NCBI RefSeq assembly: GCF_900109515.1
Contig: NZ_FOBD01000003.1
Location: 62,001 to 126,000 of the forward strand
Length of the DNA: 64,000 nucleotides
Direction of reading: 5' to 3'
Source: Paenibacillus sp. OK003
GTDB taxonomy: Bacteria; Bacillota; Bacilli; Paenibacillales; Paenibacillaceae
This document shows positions 9,138-17,468 of the stretch, piece after piece (positions within the stretch are counted from its first letter, which is position 1; each line of letters begins with the position of its first letter). The notes under the pieces were generated by a model. The model was given only the letters and a program-made list of their open reading frames with translations, was not told the DNA's origin and did no database searches. A program made the translations under genes and the position numbers.

Positions 9138-10502
9138 ATGAGAAAAAATACGTTTATGATGATTAGCCTTGTTCTTGTAATGATGCTGTTGATTACCGCG
9201 TGCAGCACCGGCTCCAGCGCACAGACAGAGCCGGAAACGAAGACGCCGCAGGAGGAGCAGACCACAAACGAAACAGAACCTAAGAATGAGACATCAACGC
9301 CGGAGATGGATTTTGACATGGGGGGAAGAACAATCAAGGTGGTTGCCTGGTGGGATATGAAAATGACCGATAGCAACCCAGACAACATTCAGCGAATCGA
9401 GAATCTGGAAGCACTCAAGAAGAAGCACAACTTTAACATCGAATACATTTCGATTGATTTTGGCGAATATCAGGAGAAGGTCGTGGCCTCACTCATGGCG
9501 GGAGAACCGCTGGGCGACATTGTGCGGCTGGGCAAAAGCTATGCAATTCCTGCATTAACCAAGCAAGACCTGTTATGGCCCGTGGATGAGTATACCAAGA
9601 ACGATAAGGTGTTCAACCAGAAAACGACCAACCAATACATGCAGTACGAAGGAAGGGGTTACGGATTTACCGAGGATCAATCTTCATTCATCAGTGGTAT
9701 TTTTTATAATCGCACACTTATGCAGGAACTCGGCATGAAACCGCTGCAGGAATATGTGGACGAAGATCAGTGGAACTGGGATACGTTCATTGAAGTAGCC
9801 AAAAAGGCGAACAAGGACCGCAATAACGATGGCAAGCTCGATACCTGGGGATTAGCCCAAAGGGGACTGCTTGAACCGGTGTTGTATTCCAACGAAGCCT
9901 CACTGACCAATGGTGACAAGCAAAATCTGGATGATCCAAAAACAAAAGAAGCACTGAGCTTTGTTTCCAGAATGGCTACCGAGCAAGTCGGCAGAGCCTC
10001 GGAAGGCGGGGATTGGACTGAACCTGCCACGTTCTTCCGTCAGGGCAATACGTTGATGTATTCGGGCGCCATGTACGAGATCGAAGGCATCAAAACAGAT
10101 ATGCAGGACTATGATATCGGCTTCCTGCCTTTCCCGAAAGGGCCAAGTGCAAGCGCGTACCACTCTGGCGAGTCGCAATATCAGGCGCTGACGATTCCGA
10201 AAGCGGTCGAGCATCCCGAGCAATTGATGTATATCTGGGAAAAAATTAACGAGATCGATTCAATTTACGATTACCCCGGACAATCGACTTTGGAGACTCA
10301 CTTGGCCGACGAAGCTGACATCGAAAATGCCATAACAGTTGCCGACGGCATGCTGGTACTTGATCACAATACGTTCCCGTCACTGCCTTTCTGGGATTTC
10401 AACGGTGAGCTGGTCGATGGTGTTTCCGTTTCTACCGTCATTGAAAAATACAAGGCGACGTTCCAGGCAGCCATCGATGAGGTATACAAGCAAAAGAAAT
10501 GA
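9138..10502 (+). CDS. ABC transporter sugar-binding lipoprotein
   Basis: Family-1 binding protein, 454 residues. The lipoprotein signal is clear ('MMLLITAC', Cys22) and is followed by a Ser/Thr/Glu-rich linker to about residue 55. The body carries family features ('VVASLMAGEPLGDIVRL', 'GIFYNRTLMQELGMKPLQEYVDEDQWNWDTFIEVAKKAN', 'NNDGKLDTWGL'). A strong SD (AAGGGGGG) precedes the ATG. It is the first gene of a run of same-strand genes reaching 23.7 kb. A 113-bp gap without a clear terminator separates it from the next gene. The substrate is probably an oligosaccharide released by the locus enzymes. Confidence 0.9.
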   Translation: MRKNTFMMISLVLVMMLLITACSTGSSAQTEPETKTPQEEQTTNETEPKNETSTPEMDFDMGGRTIKVVAWWDMKMTDSNPDNIQRIENLEALKKKHNFNIEYISIDFGEYQEKVVASLMAGEPLGDIVRLGKSYAIPALTKQDLLWPVDEYTKNDKVFNQKTTNQYMQYEGRGYGFTEDQSSFISGIFYNRTLMQELGMKPLQEYVDEDQWNWDTFIEVAKKANKDRNNDGKLDTWGLAQRGLLEPVLYSNEASLTNGDKQNLDDPKTKEALSFVSRMATEQVGRASEGGDWTEPATFFRQGNTLMYSGAMYEIEGIKTDMQDYDIGFLPFPKGPSASAYHSGESQYQALTIPKAVEHPEQLMYIWEKINEIDSIYDYPGQSTLETHLADEADIENAITVADGMLVLDHNTFPSLPFWDFNGELVDGVSVSTVIEKYKATFQAAIDEVYKQKK

Positions 10503-10615
10503 TGTTGTTCTCTCCGGAACGGATGCAAAGCCCTAAAGCCCTATACGCACTGTCCCTGGAGAGTGACACGCCATAACCATGCTCCACGCCAGAAGGAAGG
10601 GGGACATATTGGAAC

Positions 10616-13507
10616 ATGCGGTCACGAAAGAAAAAAGGATTGATCCTGCTGCTCGCCATTGCGTTGATCTTTTCCATATGGAGCATTTACCCTGCGCGGG
10701 ATCGCAGTCCGGGCATCGTTCAGGCCCGCGAGGATTTTGAAGCCGTGTCGGGTACAGACGATCCACGCAGCTATGAGCATTATCTCTCAACGCATACAAA
10801 CGCAGACAAGCCGGAGCAGACCGTAAGAATCGAAGGAGAATCTTTCATTCAGGTTGCGGACGGTGAGTTCGAGATTGTCGATGGATATGCCGGACTGGAC
10901 GGGAAAGCGGTCATCACCCCGGAAGCTGGCACTATCAGCTGGGAGGTCCCTGTACAGGCGAGCGGTTTATACCAGCTCCGCGTTCATTATTTTCCCGTTA
11001 CGGGCAAAAGCTCCGGCATTGAGCGGAAGCTGACCTTGAATGGAGAGGTTCCGTTCAAGGGAGCCGATGTGCTCCTATTTGACAGGGTATGGGGGAACCG
11101 CGAAGACAGCGTGCGAAGGGATGATCGTGGCAATGACCTTAGGCCGCGGCAGGTGGAGAAGCCAGTCTGGCAGCTTGCTGCATTCAAGGACAGCGCCGGT
11201 TACTTCGAGGAGCCGTACCAGTTTTATTTTGAAAAGGGCAACCAGAAGCTGTCGCTTACCTCGCTGCGCGAAAGCATGGCGATCGATTATATCGAGCTGT
11301 ACCAGGAAGAGGACATTCCATCTTACGCAGCGCTGCAGGCCACTTATGAATCGGCAGGATTGAAGCCAGCGGAAGCTGTCATGCTGAAGGTACAGGGAGA
11401 ACAGGCGGTGAGTAAATCATCACCAACCCTTGCCCCCATTTCGGATCGGTCGAGTCCTTCCCTCGAGCCCTATGATGTATCCAAAATTCGGATCAATGCC
11501 ATTGGAGGCACCAACTGGAAGCTTCCCGGCGAATGGATCGAATGGGATGTAGACGTGCCGGAGGATGGCCTGTACCAGATTGCGCTCAAGGTGAAACAGG
11601 ACCAGCTTCGCGGCGTGTATGCCACACGAAGTCTGATGATCGATGGGAAAGTTCCGTTCAAGGAAATGGAACGCATTCGCTTTAACTATAGCCCCACATG
11701 GCAGACACGGGTTCTTGGTGAAAGCGAGCCTTACCTGTTCCGGCTCTCCAAAGGAACGCATCGCTTGCGAATGACGGTTACGCTGGGCGATATCGCACCG
11801 CTGCTGCGCACAGTGGAATCCAGCGTGCTGGATCTGAATGAAATGTACCGCAAAATTTTGATGATTACCTCTAACAAGCCTGATTCTTTGAGGGATTACC
11901 AGCTGGAACAGCGCATTCCCGAGATGACCGAGGTATTCCAGCGGCAGGCCGACATTCTCCGTTCGGTTGCGGATTATTTGGAGAAGGCAACAGGTGAGCA
12001 AAGTGACAAGGTAGCCGTACTGCATGCGATGGTCGTGCAGCTGGAGGATATGGCGGCAAGACCGGAAACGGTGCCCAAACGTTTGGATACCTTCAAGATC
12101 AACGTGGGCGGATTGGGAACATGGATTCTATCGGTTCGTGAACAGCCTATAGCACTGGATTACCTCCTGGTATCCTCACCGGATCAGAGGCTGCCCGAGG
12201 CTGAGGCAACTGTGCTGCAACAGATGAAGCATGAAGTGGGTGCCTACGTCGCTTCCTATACGGAGGATTATGACAGCATCGGCAACATGGAGCAGAAAAA
12301 GGATTCCATCACCGTATGGATTACAACCGGACGTGATCAGGCACAGGTGCTGAAAGGTCTGATTGATGAATCCTTTACACCGGAAACCGATATTTCGGTG
12401 CAGCTGCGACTTGTCCCGCCCAACATCCTGCTGCCTGCAACGCTGGCCGGGGAAGGCCCGGATGTGGCGATGCAGATGGGCGAGGATATTCCGGTCAATT
12501 ACGCGATGCGTAATGCGGCAGCCGACCTGAGCGTATTCCCGGACTTTGAGCAGGTTGCAAGCCGATTTCGCGAGAGCGGACTGACGCCTTACCGCTATAA
12601 CAACGGGGTCTATGCTCTTCCAGAGCAGCAGCATTTTCCGATGTTGTTCTATCGCAAGGATGTCCTCAACGAGCTTGGCTTGGAGCCGCCAAAAACGTGG
12701 CAAGACGTCTATAATGCCATCTCGGTGCTGCAAAAGCACAATATGGAGTTCTATTTGCCAATCGAGGATACAACAAACAATGCCAACATGATACCCAACG
12801 CCACCTTCGCCATGCTGCTATACCAGAACGATGGCGAGTTCTATACGGAAGATCAAAAGGAGAGCGCGCTGGATTCAGAAATTTCCATGGACGCGTTCAA
12901 GCGGTGGACGCAATTTTATACAAATTACAAATTCCCGCTTAAAGCTGATTTTCCAAACCGCTTCCGTACTGGGGAGATGCCGCTTGGTATCGCGGATTAC
13001 ACAACCTATAACATGTTGACCGTTATGGCGCCCGAGATCCGCAATCTGTGGGACTTCACCATCGTTCCGGGTACGCAGCTGGAGGATGGTTCTGTAAGGC
13101 ATGAGGTGGCAAGCACGACGAGTGCAGTCATGATGCTGGAAAACGCGAAGAACAAGGAGGCTGCATGGTCGTTCATGAAATGGTGGACCGACAAGCAGAC
13201 CCAGATTGAATATGGCAGGGAAATGGAGGGACTGATGGGAGCAGCAGCGCGTTATCCAACCGCCAACATCGAGGCATTGGAGCAGCTGCCCTGGCCGGTC
13301 AAGGATTATCAAAACCTGGAGCAGCAGTGGGAGTGGGTAGAGGGCATTCCCCAGGTTCCCGGTGGATATTTCACGGGCCGACATCTCGACAATGCGTTCC
13401 GTAAGGTGGTCAATGCAAACGAGAATCCGCGTGAAGCCTTGTCCGATTATGTTCTGTACATCGACGATGAGATCGAGCTCAAGCGCAGGGAATTTAATCT
13501 GAAGTAG
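10616..13507 (+). CDS. Giant membrane-anchored binding protein: two carbohydrate-binding-like modules plus solute-binding domain
   Basis: At 963 residues it is about twice the usual size of a binding protein. An N-terminal signal or anchor helix (8-27) has no lipobox Cys. Two beta-sandwich modules follow (about 70-245 and 288-400). They are internal repeats: 'GLYQLRVHYFP' pairs with 'GLYQIALKVK', and 'LTLNGEVPFKGADVLLFDRVW' with 'LMIDGKVPFKEMERIRFNYS'. A helical linker (400-560) leads to a family-1 solute-binding domain (about 563-940; 'DVAMQMGEDIPVNYAM', 'FYRKDVLNELGLEPPKTWQDVYNAI'). It probably holds a glycan on the surface and hands it to the permeases encoded next. CBM35-like folding of the repeats is inferred. 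Confidence 0.82.
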   Translation: MRSRKKKGLILLLAIALIFSIWSIYPARDRSPGIVQAREDFEAVSGTDDPRSYEHYLSTHTNADKPEQTVRIEGESFIQVADGEFEIVDGYAGLDGKAVITPEAGTISWEVPVQASGLYQLRVHYFPVTGKSSGIERKLTLNGEVPFKGADVLLFDRVWGNREDSVRRDDRGNDLRPRQVEKPVWQLAAFKDSAGYFEEPYQFYFEKGNQKLSLTSLRESMAIDYIELYQEEDIPSYAALQATYESAGLKPAEAVMLKVQGEQAVSKSSPTLAPISDRSSPSLEPYDVSKIRINAIGGTNWKLPGEWIEWDVDVPEDGLYQIALKVKQDQLRGVYATRSLMIDGKVPFKEMERIRFNYSPTWQTRVLGESEPYLFRLSKGTHRLRMTVTLGDIAPLLRTVESSVLDLNEMYRKILMITSNKPDSLRDYQLEQRIPEMTEVFQRQADILRSVADYLEKATGEQSDKVAVLHAMVVQLEDMAARPETVPKRLDTFKINVGGLGTWILSVREQPIALDYLLVSSPDQRLPEAEATVLQQMKHEVGAYVASYTEDYDSIGNMEQKKDSITVWITTGRDQAQVLKGLIDESFTPETDISVQLRLVPPNILLPATLAGEGPDVAMQMGEDIPVNYAMRNAAADLSVFPDFEQVASRFRESGLTPYRYNNGVYALPEQQHFPMLFYRKDVLNELGLEPPKTWQDVYNAISVLQKHNMEFYLPIEDTTNNANMIPNATFAMLLYQNDGEFYTEDQKESALDSEISMDAFKRWTQFYTNYKFPLKADFPNRFRTGEMPLGIADYTTYNMLTVMAPEIRNLWDFTIVPGTQLEDGSVRHEVASTTSAVMMLENAKNKEAAWSFMKWWTDKQTQIEYGREMEGLMGAAARYPTANIEALEQLPWPVKDYQNLEQQWEWVEGIPQVPGGYFTGRHLDNAFRKVVNANENPREALSDYVLYIDDEIELKRREFNLK

Positions 13508-13526
13508 AAGGAAGGGAGGGTAACGG

Positions 13527-14483
13527 TTGCAGGCAGAAATCACCAAGACACCCGCTGCGCCTGCCATCAATGCCAGGCAGGCGAGCAGGTGGTCCCTTTT
13601 GAAAAGGGATTTGTACCTAAGCAGGCACTATTACGTACTGATGGCACCGTTTATGCTGATCTTTTTCTTGTTTACGGTCATTCCGGTCGGACTCTCGCTG
13701 GGCCTCAGTTTTTTTCACTTCAATATGCTGGAGCTGCCCCGATTTGTCGGCTGGCAAAATTACTCGCGGCTGTTCCTGAACGACGATGTTTTTTTGATCG
13801 CCCTTAAAAATACGCTGCTGTTTGCCGTGATTACGGGTCCTGTCAGCTATATTGCCTGCTTTTTGTTTGCGTGGATCATCAACGAGCTGTCGCCCAAAAT
13901 TCGGGCCATCATGACGCTTGTGTTCTATGCGCCTTCCATTTCAGGCAACGTTTTTTTCATCTGGCTGATCATTTTTTCGGGAGACAGCTATGGATATATG
14001 AACGGCTTTCTAATGCGCCTCGGCGTTATTTTGGAGCCGATCCTGTGGCTTGCAAACGAGAAGTACGTGCTGGCGATCGTCATCCTCGTACAGCTGTGGC
14101 TCAGCCTTGGCACGAGCTTCCTCGCCTTTATTGCGGGTCTCCAGACCATCGACCAATCGCTGGTTGAAGCGGGCACTGTGGATGGCATCAAAAACCGCTG
14201 GCAGGAGCTATGGTACATTACACTGCCTTCCATGAGACCGCAGCTTATGTTCGGCGCAGTGATGCAGATTACAGCCTCGTTCGCCGTGGCCGAAATCTCC
14301 ATCGCGCTGGCTGGCTTTCCAAGCGTCAACTATGCGGCACATACCGTCGTAACACATCTGATGGACTATGGCACCATCCGTTTCGAGATGGGCTATGCGT
14401 CCGCCATTGCGACTGTTCTGTTCGCCATGATGCTCGGAACGAACATACTGACACAAAAAATGCTGAGAAAGATAGGTGAATGA
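13527..14483 (+). CDS. Sugar ABC transporter permease (MalF/UgpA type)
   Basis: Inner-membrane subunit of 318 residues with six predicted helices. The EAA loop that docks the ATPase is visible as 'EAGTVDGIKNRWQELWYITLPSMRPQ'. It begins with TTG behind GAAGGGAGGG, 19 bp after the giant binding protein. Its stop overlaps the next permease start (ATGA), so the two are coupled as a heterodimer. No ATPase gene is present in the locus. A shared MsmX-type ATPase is likely. Confidence 0.93.
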   Translation: MQAEITKTPAAPAINARQASRWSLLKRDLYLSRHYYVLMAPFMLIFFLFTVIPVGLSLGLSFFHFNMLELPRFVGWQNYSRLFLNDDVFLIALKNTLLFAVITGPVSYIACFLFAWIINELSPKIRAIMTLVFYAPSISGNVFFIWLIIFSGDSYGYMNGFLMRLGVILEPILWLANEKYVLAIVILVQLWLSLGTSFLAFIAGLQTIDQSLVEAGTVDGIKNRWQELWYITLPSMRPQLMFGAVMQITASFAVAEISIALAGFPSVNYAAHTVVTHLMDYGTIRFEMGYASAIATVLFAMMLGTNILTQKMLRKIGE

Positions 14484-15361
14484 CAATAACCAGCAAGGTA
14501 CGCGCCGTCTTCGGCATGTCCAGAAAACTGAATCGGTCATTTACCGTCAGCCTGATGCTGTTTGCACTGCTGGCTCTGTTTGGGTCATTCATGGTATTGC
14601 CGCTGATCTACACGGTTAACAATGCCTTCAAACCGCTGGATGAGCTGTTTATTTTTCCACCGCGCTTTTGGGTGAACAATCCGACCACAGAAAATTTTGC
14701 AGACCTGATCAATCTGATGGGTAACTCCTGGGTTCCCTTATCCAGATACATTTCGAATACGCTAATTATTACGCTGCTCGGAACGGCGGGCCATATTCTG
14801 CTGGCTTCCGCAGCCGCATACCCGCTGGCCAAATACCGGTTTCCCGGTTCAAAGGTGCTGTTTACCATCGTCATCCTGTCCCTGATGTTCTCACCACACG
14901 TCACGGCGATTCCGAACTACATGGTGATGTCCTGGCTAGGATGGATCAATACACATGCGTCCATTATTGTGCCTTCGCTCGCCTTCTCCCTGGGTCTCTT
15001 CCTGATGAAGCAGTTCATGGAGCAGATTCCAGATGCACTGCTGGAGGCCGCAAAAATCGACGGGGCCAACGAATACCGGATATTCTGGAGTATCGTGATG
15101 CCCAATGTGAAGCCAGCCTGGCTCACGCTTATGATTTTACAGTTTCCAGCGTTGTGGGGGACCGATGGCGGAAGCTTCATTTACAGTGAAAATCTGAAAA
15201 CACTGCATTATGCGCTCAGTCAAATTATCCAGGGAGGAATTGCCCGTGCAGGCGTCGGCGCTGCGGTAGCGCTTCTGCTCATGATCGTGCCGATCGTCCT
15301 GTTCATTATCTCCCAGAGCAGTGTCATGCAGACGATGGCAACTTCCGGTATGAAAGAGTAG
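14480..15361 (+). CDS. Sugar ABC transporter permease (MalG/UgpE type)
   Basis: This 293-residue partner of the preceding permease starts in an ATGA overlap. It has six helices and the EAA motif 'EAAKIDGANEYRIFWSIVMPNVKPAW'. The pattern 'NTLIITLLGTAGHILLASAAAYPLAKYRFPG' is typical of carbohydrate permeases of the CUT1 class. With the preceding gene it forms the first of two permease pairs in this locus. Confidence 0.93.
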   Translation: MTITSKVRAVFGMSRKLNRSFTVSLMLFALLALFGSFMVLPLIYTVNNAFKPLDELFIFPPRFWVNNPTTENFADLINLMGNSWVPLSRYISNTLIITLLGTAGHILLASAAAYPLAKYRFPGSKVLFTIVILSLMFSPHVTAIPNYMVMSWLGWINTHASIIVPSLAFSLGLFLMKQFMEQIPDALLEAAKIDGANEYRIFWSIVMPNVKPAWLTLMILQFPALWGTDGGSFIYSENLKTLHYALSQIIQGGIARAGVGAAVALLLMIVPIVLFIISQSSVMQTMATSGMKE

Positions 15362-15379
15362 AAGGGGGGCAGCGACATA

Positions 15380-16840
15380 TTGAAAAGCATGTGGAAAAAA
15401 TGCGGATGGCTCACGTTGGGCCTTGCCTGCCTCCTGTGCTTGGGAAATGCGGCGGCAACGGCTTTTGCCGATGGTCAGACGGATGCGTATAACTACTCCT
15501 ACTGGGGAGAAGCGGTTCGCTCTCCTGCCGCGTATGAGGCAACCCGAATAGTGACGGGCACCGAGCTGAAGATTGGTACATTCAAAGAACCAAACGACAT
15601 GCATGTCACAGCCGATGAGCGAGTTTACGTGCTGGATTCGGGCAACAGCCGAATCGTCGAGCTGGATCGGGAATTGAAGCTGAGACGAGTTATCGATTCA
15701 TTTGATCATGAGGGACAGAAAGATTTTTTCAAAAATCCGCAGGGATTGTATGTATCCGACAATGGGCAGCTGCTCGTTGCGGATTCGGATCATCAGCGGG
15801 TGGTTCATCTGGATGAGCAGGGACAGTTGATCAAAATTGTGGAGCAGCCGCAATCCGACCTGCTGAAAACGGACTTTCAATTCAAGCCGCTCCGGGTTGT
15901 TATGGATCAAGGCGAACGGATTTACGTCATGGCTGAAGGTGTTTTTGACGGCTTCATGGAGTTTAATTCCGACGGTTCCTTTGCCTCCTTTATCGGAGCC
16001 AACAGAGTCTCAGTCGACCCGGTGGAGTATCTTTGGAAACGATTCGCAACTCGTCAGCAGCGCAGCCAGATGGTCATGTTCACACCCACCGAGTTCACCA
16101 ATATGGACATTGACGAAGAAGGCTTCATCTATGCAACGAGCGGGGACCAGAAGGGATTACCGATCAAGAAACTGAATGCGCAGGGCGCGGACATCCTGAG
16201 AAAAGAAGGCTACTATCCGCCGCAGGGGGATCTGTTGTACACCAATGAGAAAGGTCCTTCCCGGCTGGTTGATGTGGACGTGGGGGACAGCGATATGTAT
16301 TCCGTGCTTGATGCCAAGATGGGACGAGTGTTTACCTATAACGGAGATGGATATCTGCTCCACATGTTCGGAGGCATTGGGAACCGGTTGGGACAATTCA
16401 ACACCCCTGTTTCTCTGGAGCGTGCGGGAGACCGCATGCTTGTGCTGGACAAAGCGCTAGGCGAGATCACCGTATTTCAAACGACTGAATATGGACGCAC
16501 ACTGCATGAAGCGGTGCGAAGCTATTTCAATGGAGACGAGGAAGGGTCAGCGGCAAGCTTTGGGAAAGCGGCAGATATGAATGCCAATCTTGAATACGCT
16601 TACGCAGGCATCGGAAAAGCGCTGCTGCGTCAGAAGGATTATGCAGAATCTGCGCAATATTTTAAGCGAAGCATGGAGCGGGAAGGGTATTCCAAAGCGT
16701 TTCTTCTGTTTCGCAAAGAGCTGCTCCGCGAGCATTTCTCATGGATCATGTCGGGACTATTTCTGATTGTTGCCGTGCTGGTAACCGTGACCATCGTTCG
16801 CAGACAGAGAAGGGGGACAACGAATGCAGGCATCAAGTAG
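15380..16840 (+). CDS. NHL-repeat beta-propeller protein with TPR and C-terminal membrane anchor
   Basis: A 486-residue extracytoplasmic protein. The signal peptide covers about 1-31 ('GLACLLCLGNAAATAFA'). NHL-type blades follow (about 45-375; 'EPNDMHVTADERVYVLDSGNSRIVELDRE', 'NPQGLYVSDNGQLLVADSDHQRVVHLDEQGQ'), then a helical TPR-like stretch (380-445; 'AYAGIGKALLRQKDYAESAQYFKRSME'), a transmembrane helix (about 457-476) and a basic tail. It has no catalytic motif, so a scaffold role beside the transporter is inferred. Start is TTG behind AGGGGGGC. The next gene overlaps its last 17 bp. Confidence 0.82.
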   Translation: MKSMWKKCGWLTLGLACLLCLGNAAATAFADGQTDAYNYSYWGEAVRSPAAYEATRIVTGTELKIGTFKEPNDMHVTADERVYVLDSGNSRIVELDRELKLRRVIDSFDHEGQKDFFKNPQGLYVSDNGQLLVADSDHQRVVHLDEQGQLIKIVEQPQSDLLKTDFQFKPLRVVMDQGERIYVMAEGVFDGFMEFNSDGSFASFIGANRVSVDPVEYLWKRFATRQQRSQMVMFTPTEFTNMDIDEEGFIYATSGDQKGLPIKKLNAQGADILRKEGYYPPQGDLLYTNEKGPSRLVDVDVGDSDMYSVLDAKMGRVFTYNGDGYLLHMFGGIGNRLGQFNTPVSLERAGDRMLVLDKALGEITVFQTTEYGRTLHEAVRSYFNGDEEGSAASFGKAADMNANLEYAYAGIGKALLRQKDYAESAQYFKRSMEREGYSKAFLLFRKELLREHFSWIMSGLFLIVAVLVTVTIVRRQRRGTTNAGIK

Positions 16841-17459
16841 ACAGCTGATCCAATATCCGCTGCATCTCATATTTCATCCGTTTGACGGGTATTGGGAGCT
16901 GAAATACGAGCGAAATCAGAGAACAACGCTGATGATCGCATTGGCCATTTTGGGTTTGTTGACAATAACAACGATCCTTCAGGCCCAATACAGCGGCTTC
17001 CTGGTTAATTTCAATAACCCGAAACGATTGAACAGCCTGCTGGAAATGGTATATGTCATTGTTCCGGTGCTGTTCTGGTGTACAGCGAACTGGTCGCTCA
17101 CCACGCTTATGGACGGAGAGGGCAAATTCTCGGAAATTTTTATGTCCACGTGTTTTGCACTGGTTCCGCTAATTTTGATTCAGTTTCCTTGGATTTGGCT
17201 CAGCCTGATCATTTCCGGGCAGGAAACCGCCTTTTATTATTTCTTTAACATGGCTGCCACGGCCTGGACAGTATACCTGTTATTTGTCGGCAATATGACG
17301 GTGCATCAATACTCACCCGCCAAAACGGTGCTGACCATGCTTCTGACGCTGGTTGCCATGGCCTTCATGGCATTTCTCTGCCTGCTGTTCTTCAGTCTGG
17401 TGCAGCAGATTGTGTCCTTTGCAGCCACCATCTATCAGGAACTTGTACTCCGGGGCTAA
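16824..17459 (+). CDS. YIP1-like multi-spanning membrane protein
   Basis: This 211-residue protein has about five transmembrane helices (near 32-52, 70-92, 110-135, 142-160, 170-200). The pattern 'YPLHLIFHPFDGYWELKYERNQRTTLMIALAILGLLTI' resembles the start of bacterial Yip1-domain proteins. It lies inside the operon, overlapping the NHL gene by 17 bp and ending 9 bp before the large lipoprotein. Function is unknown. Its fixed place between scaffold and permeases suggests an accessory part of the uptake machine. Family assignment is by pattern and gene order. Confidence 0.7.
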   Translation: MQASSRQLIQYPLHLIFHPFDGYWELKYERNQRTTLMIALAILGLLTITTILQAQYSGFLVNFNNPKRLNSLLEMVYVIVPVLFWCTANWSLTTLMDGEGKFSEIFMSTCFALVPLILIQFPWIWLSLIISGQETAFYYFFNMAATAWTVYLLFVGNMTVHQYSPAKTVLTMLLTLVAMAFMAFLCLLFFSLVQQIVSFAATIYQELVLRG

Positions 17460-17468
17460 GGAAGGAGA

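Noticed and set aside
10503..10615. Possible terminator between the two binding protein genes
   Set aside because: CTCTCC and GGAGAG could pair, but over a loop of more than 40 nt and without a T-run.
11420..12025. Long minus-strand frame inside the giant binding protein gene
   Set aside because: Shadow frame caused by codon bias of the plus-strand gene; its sequence has no family pattern.
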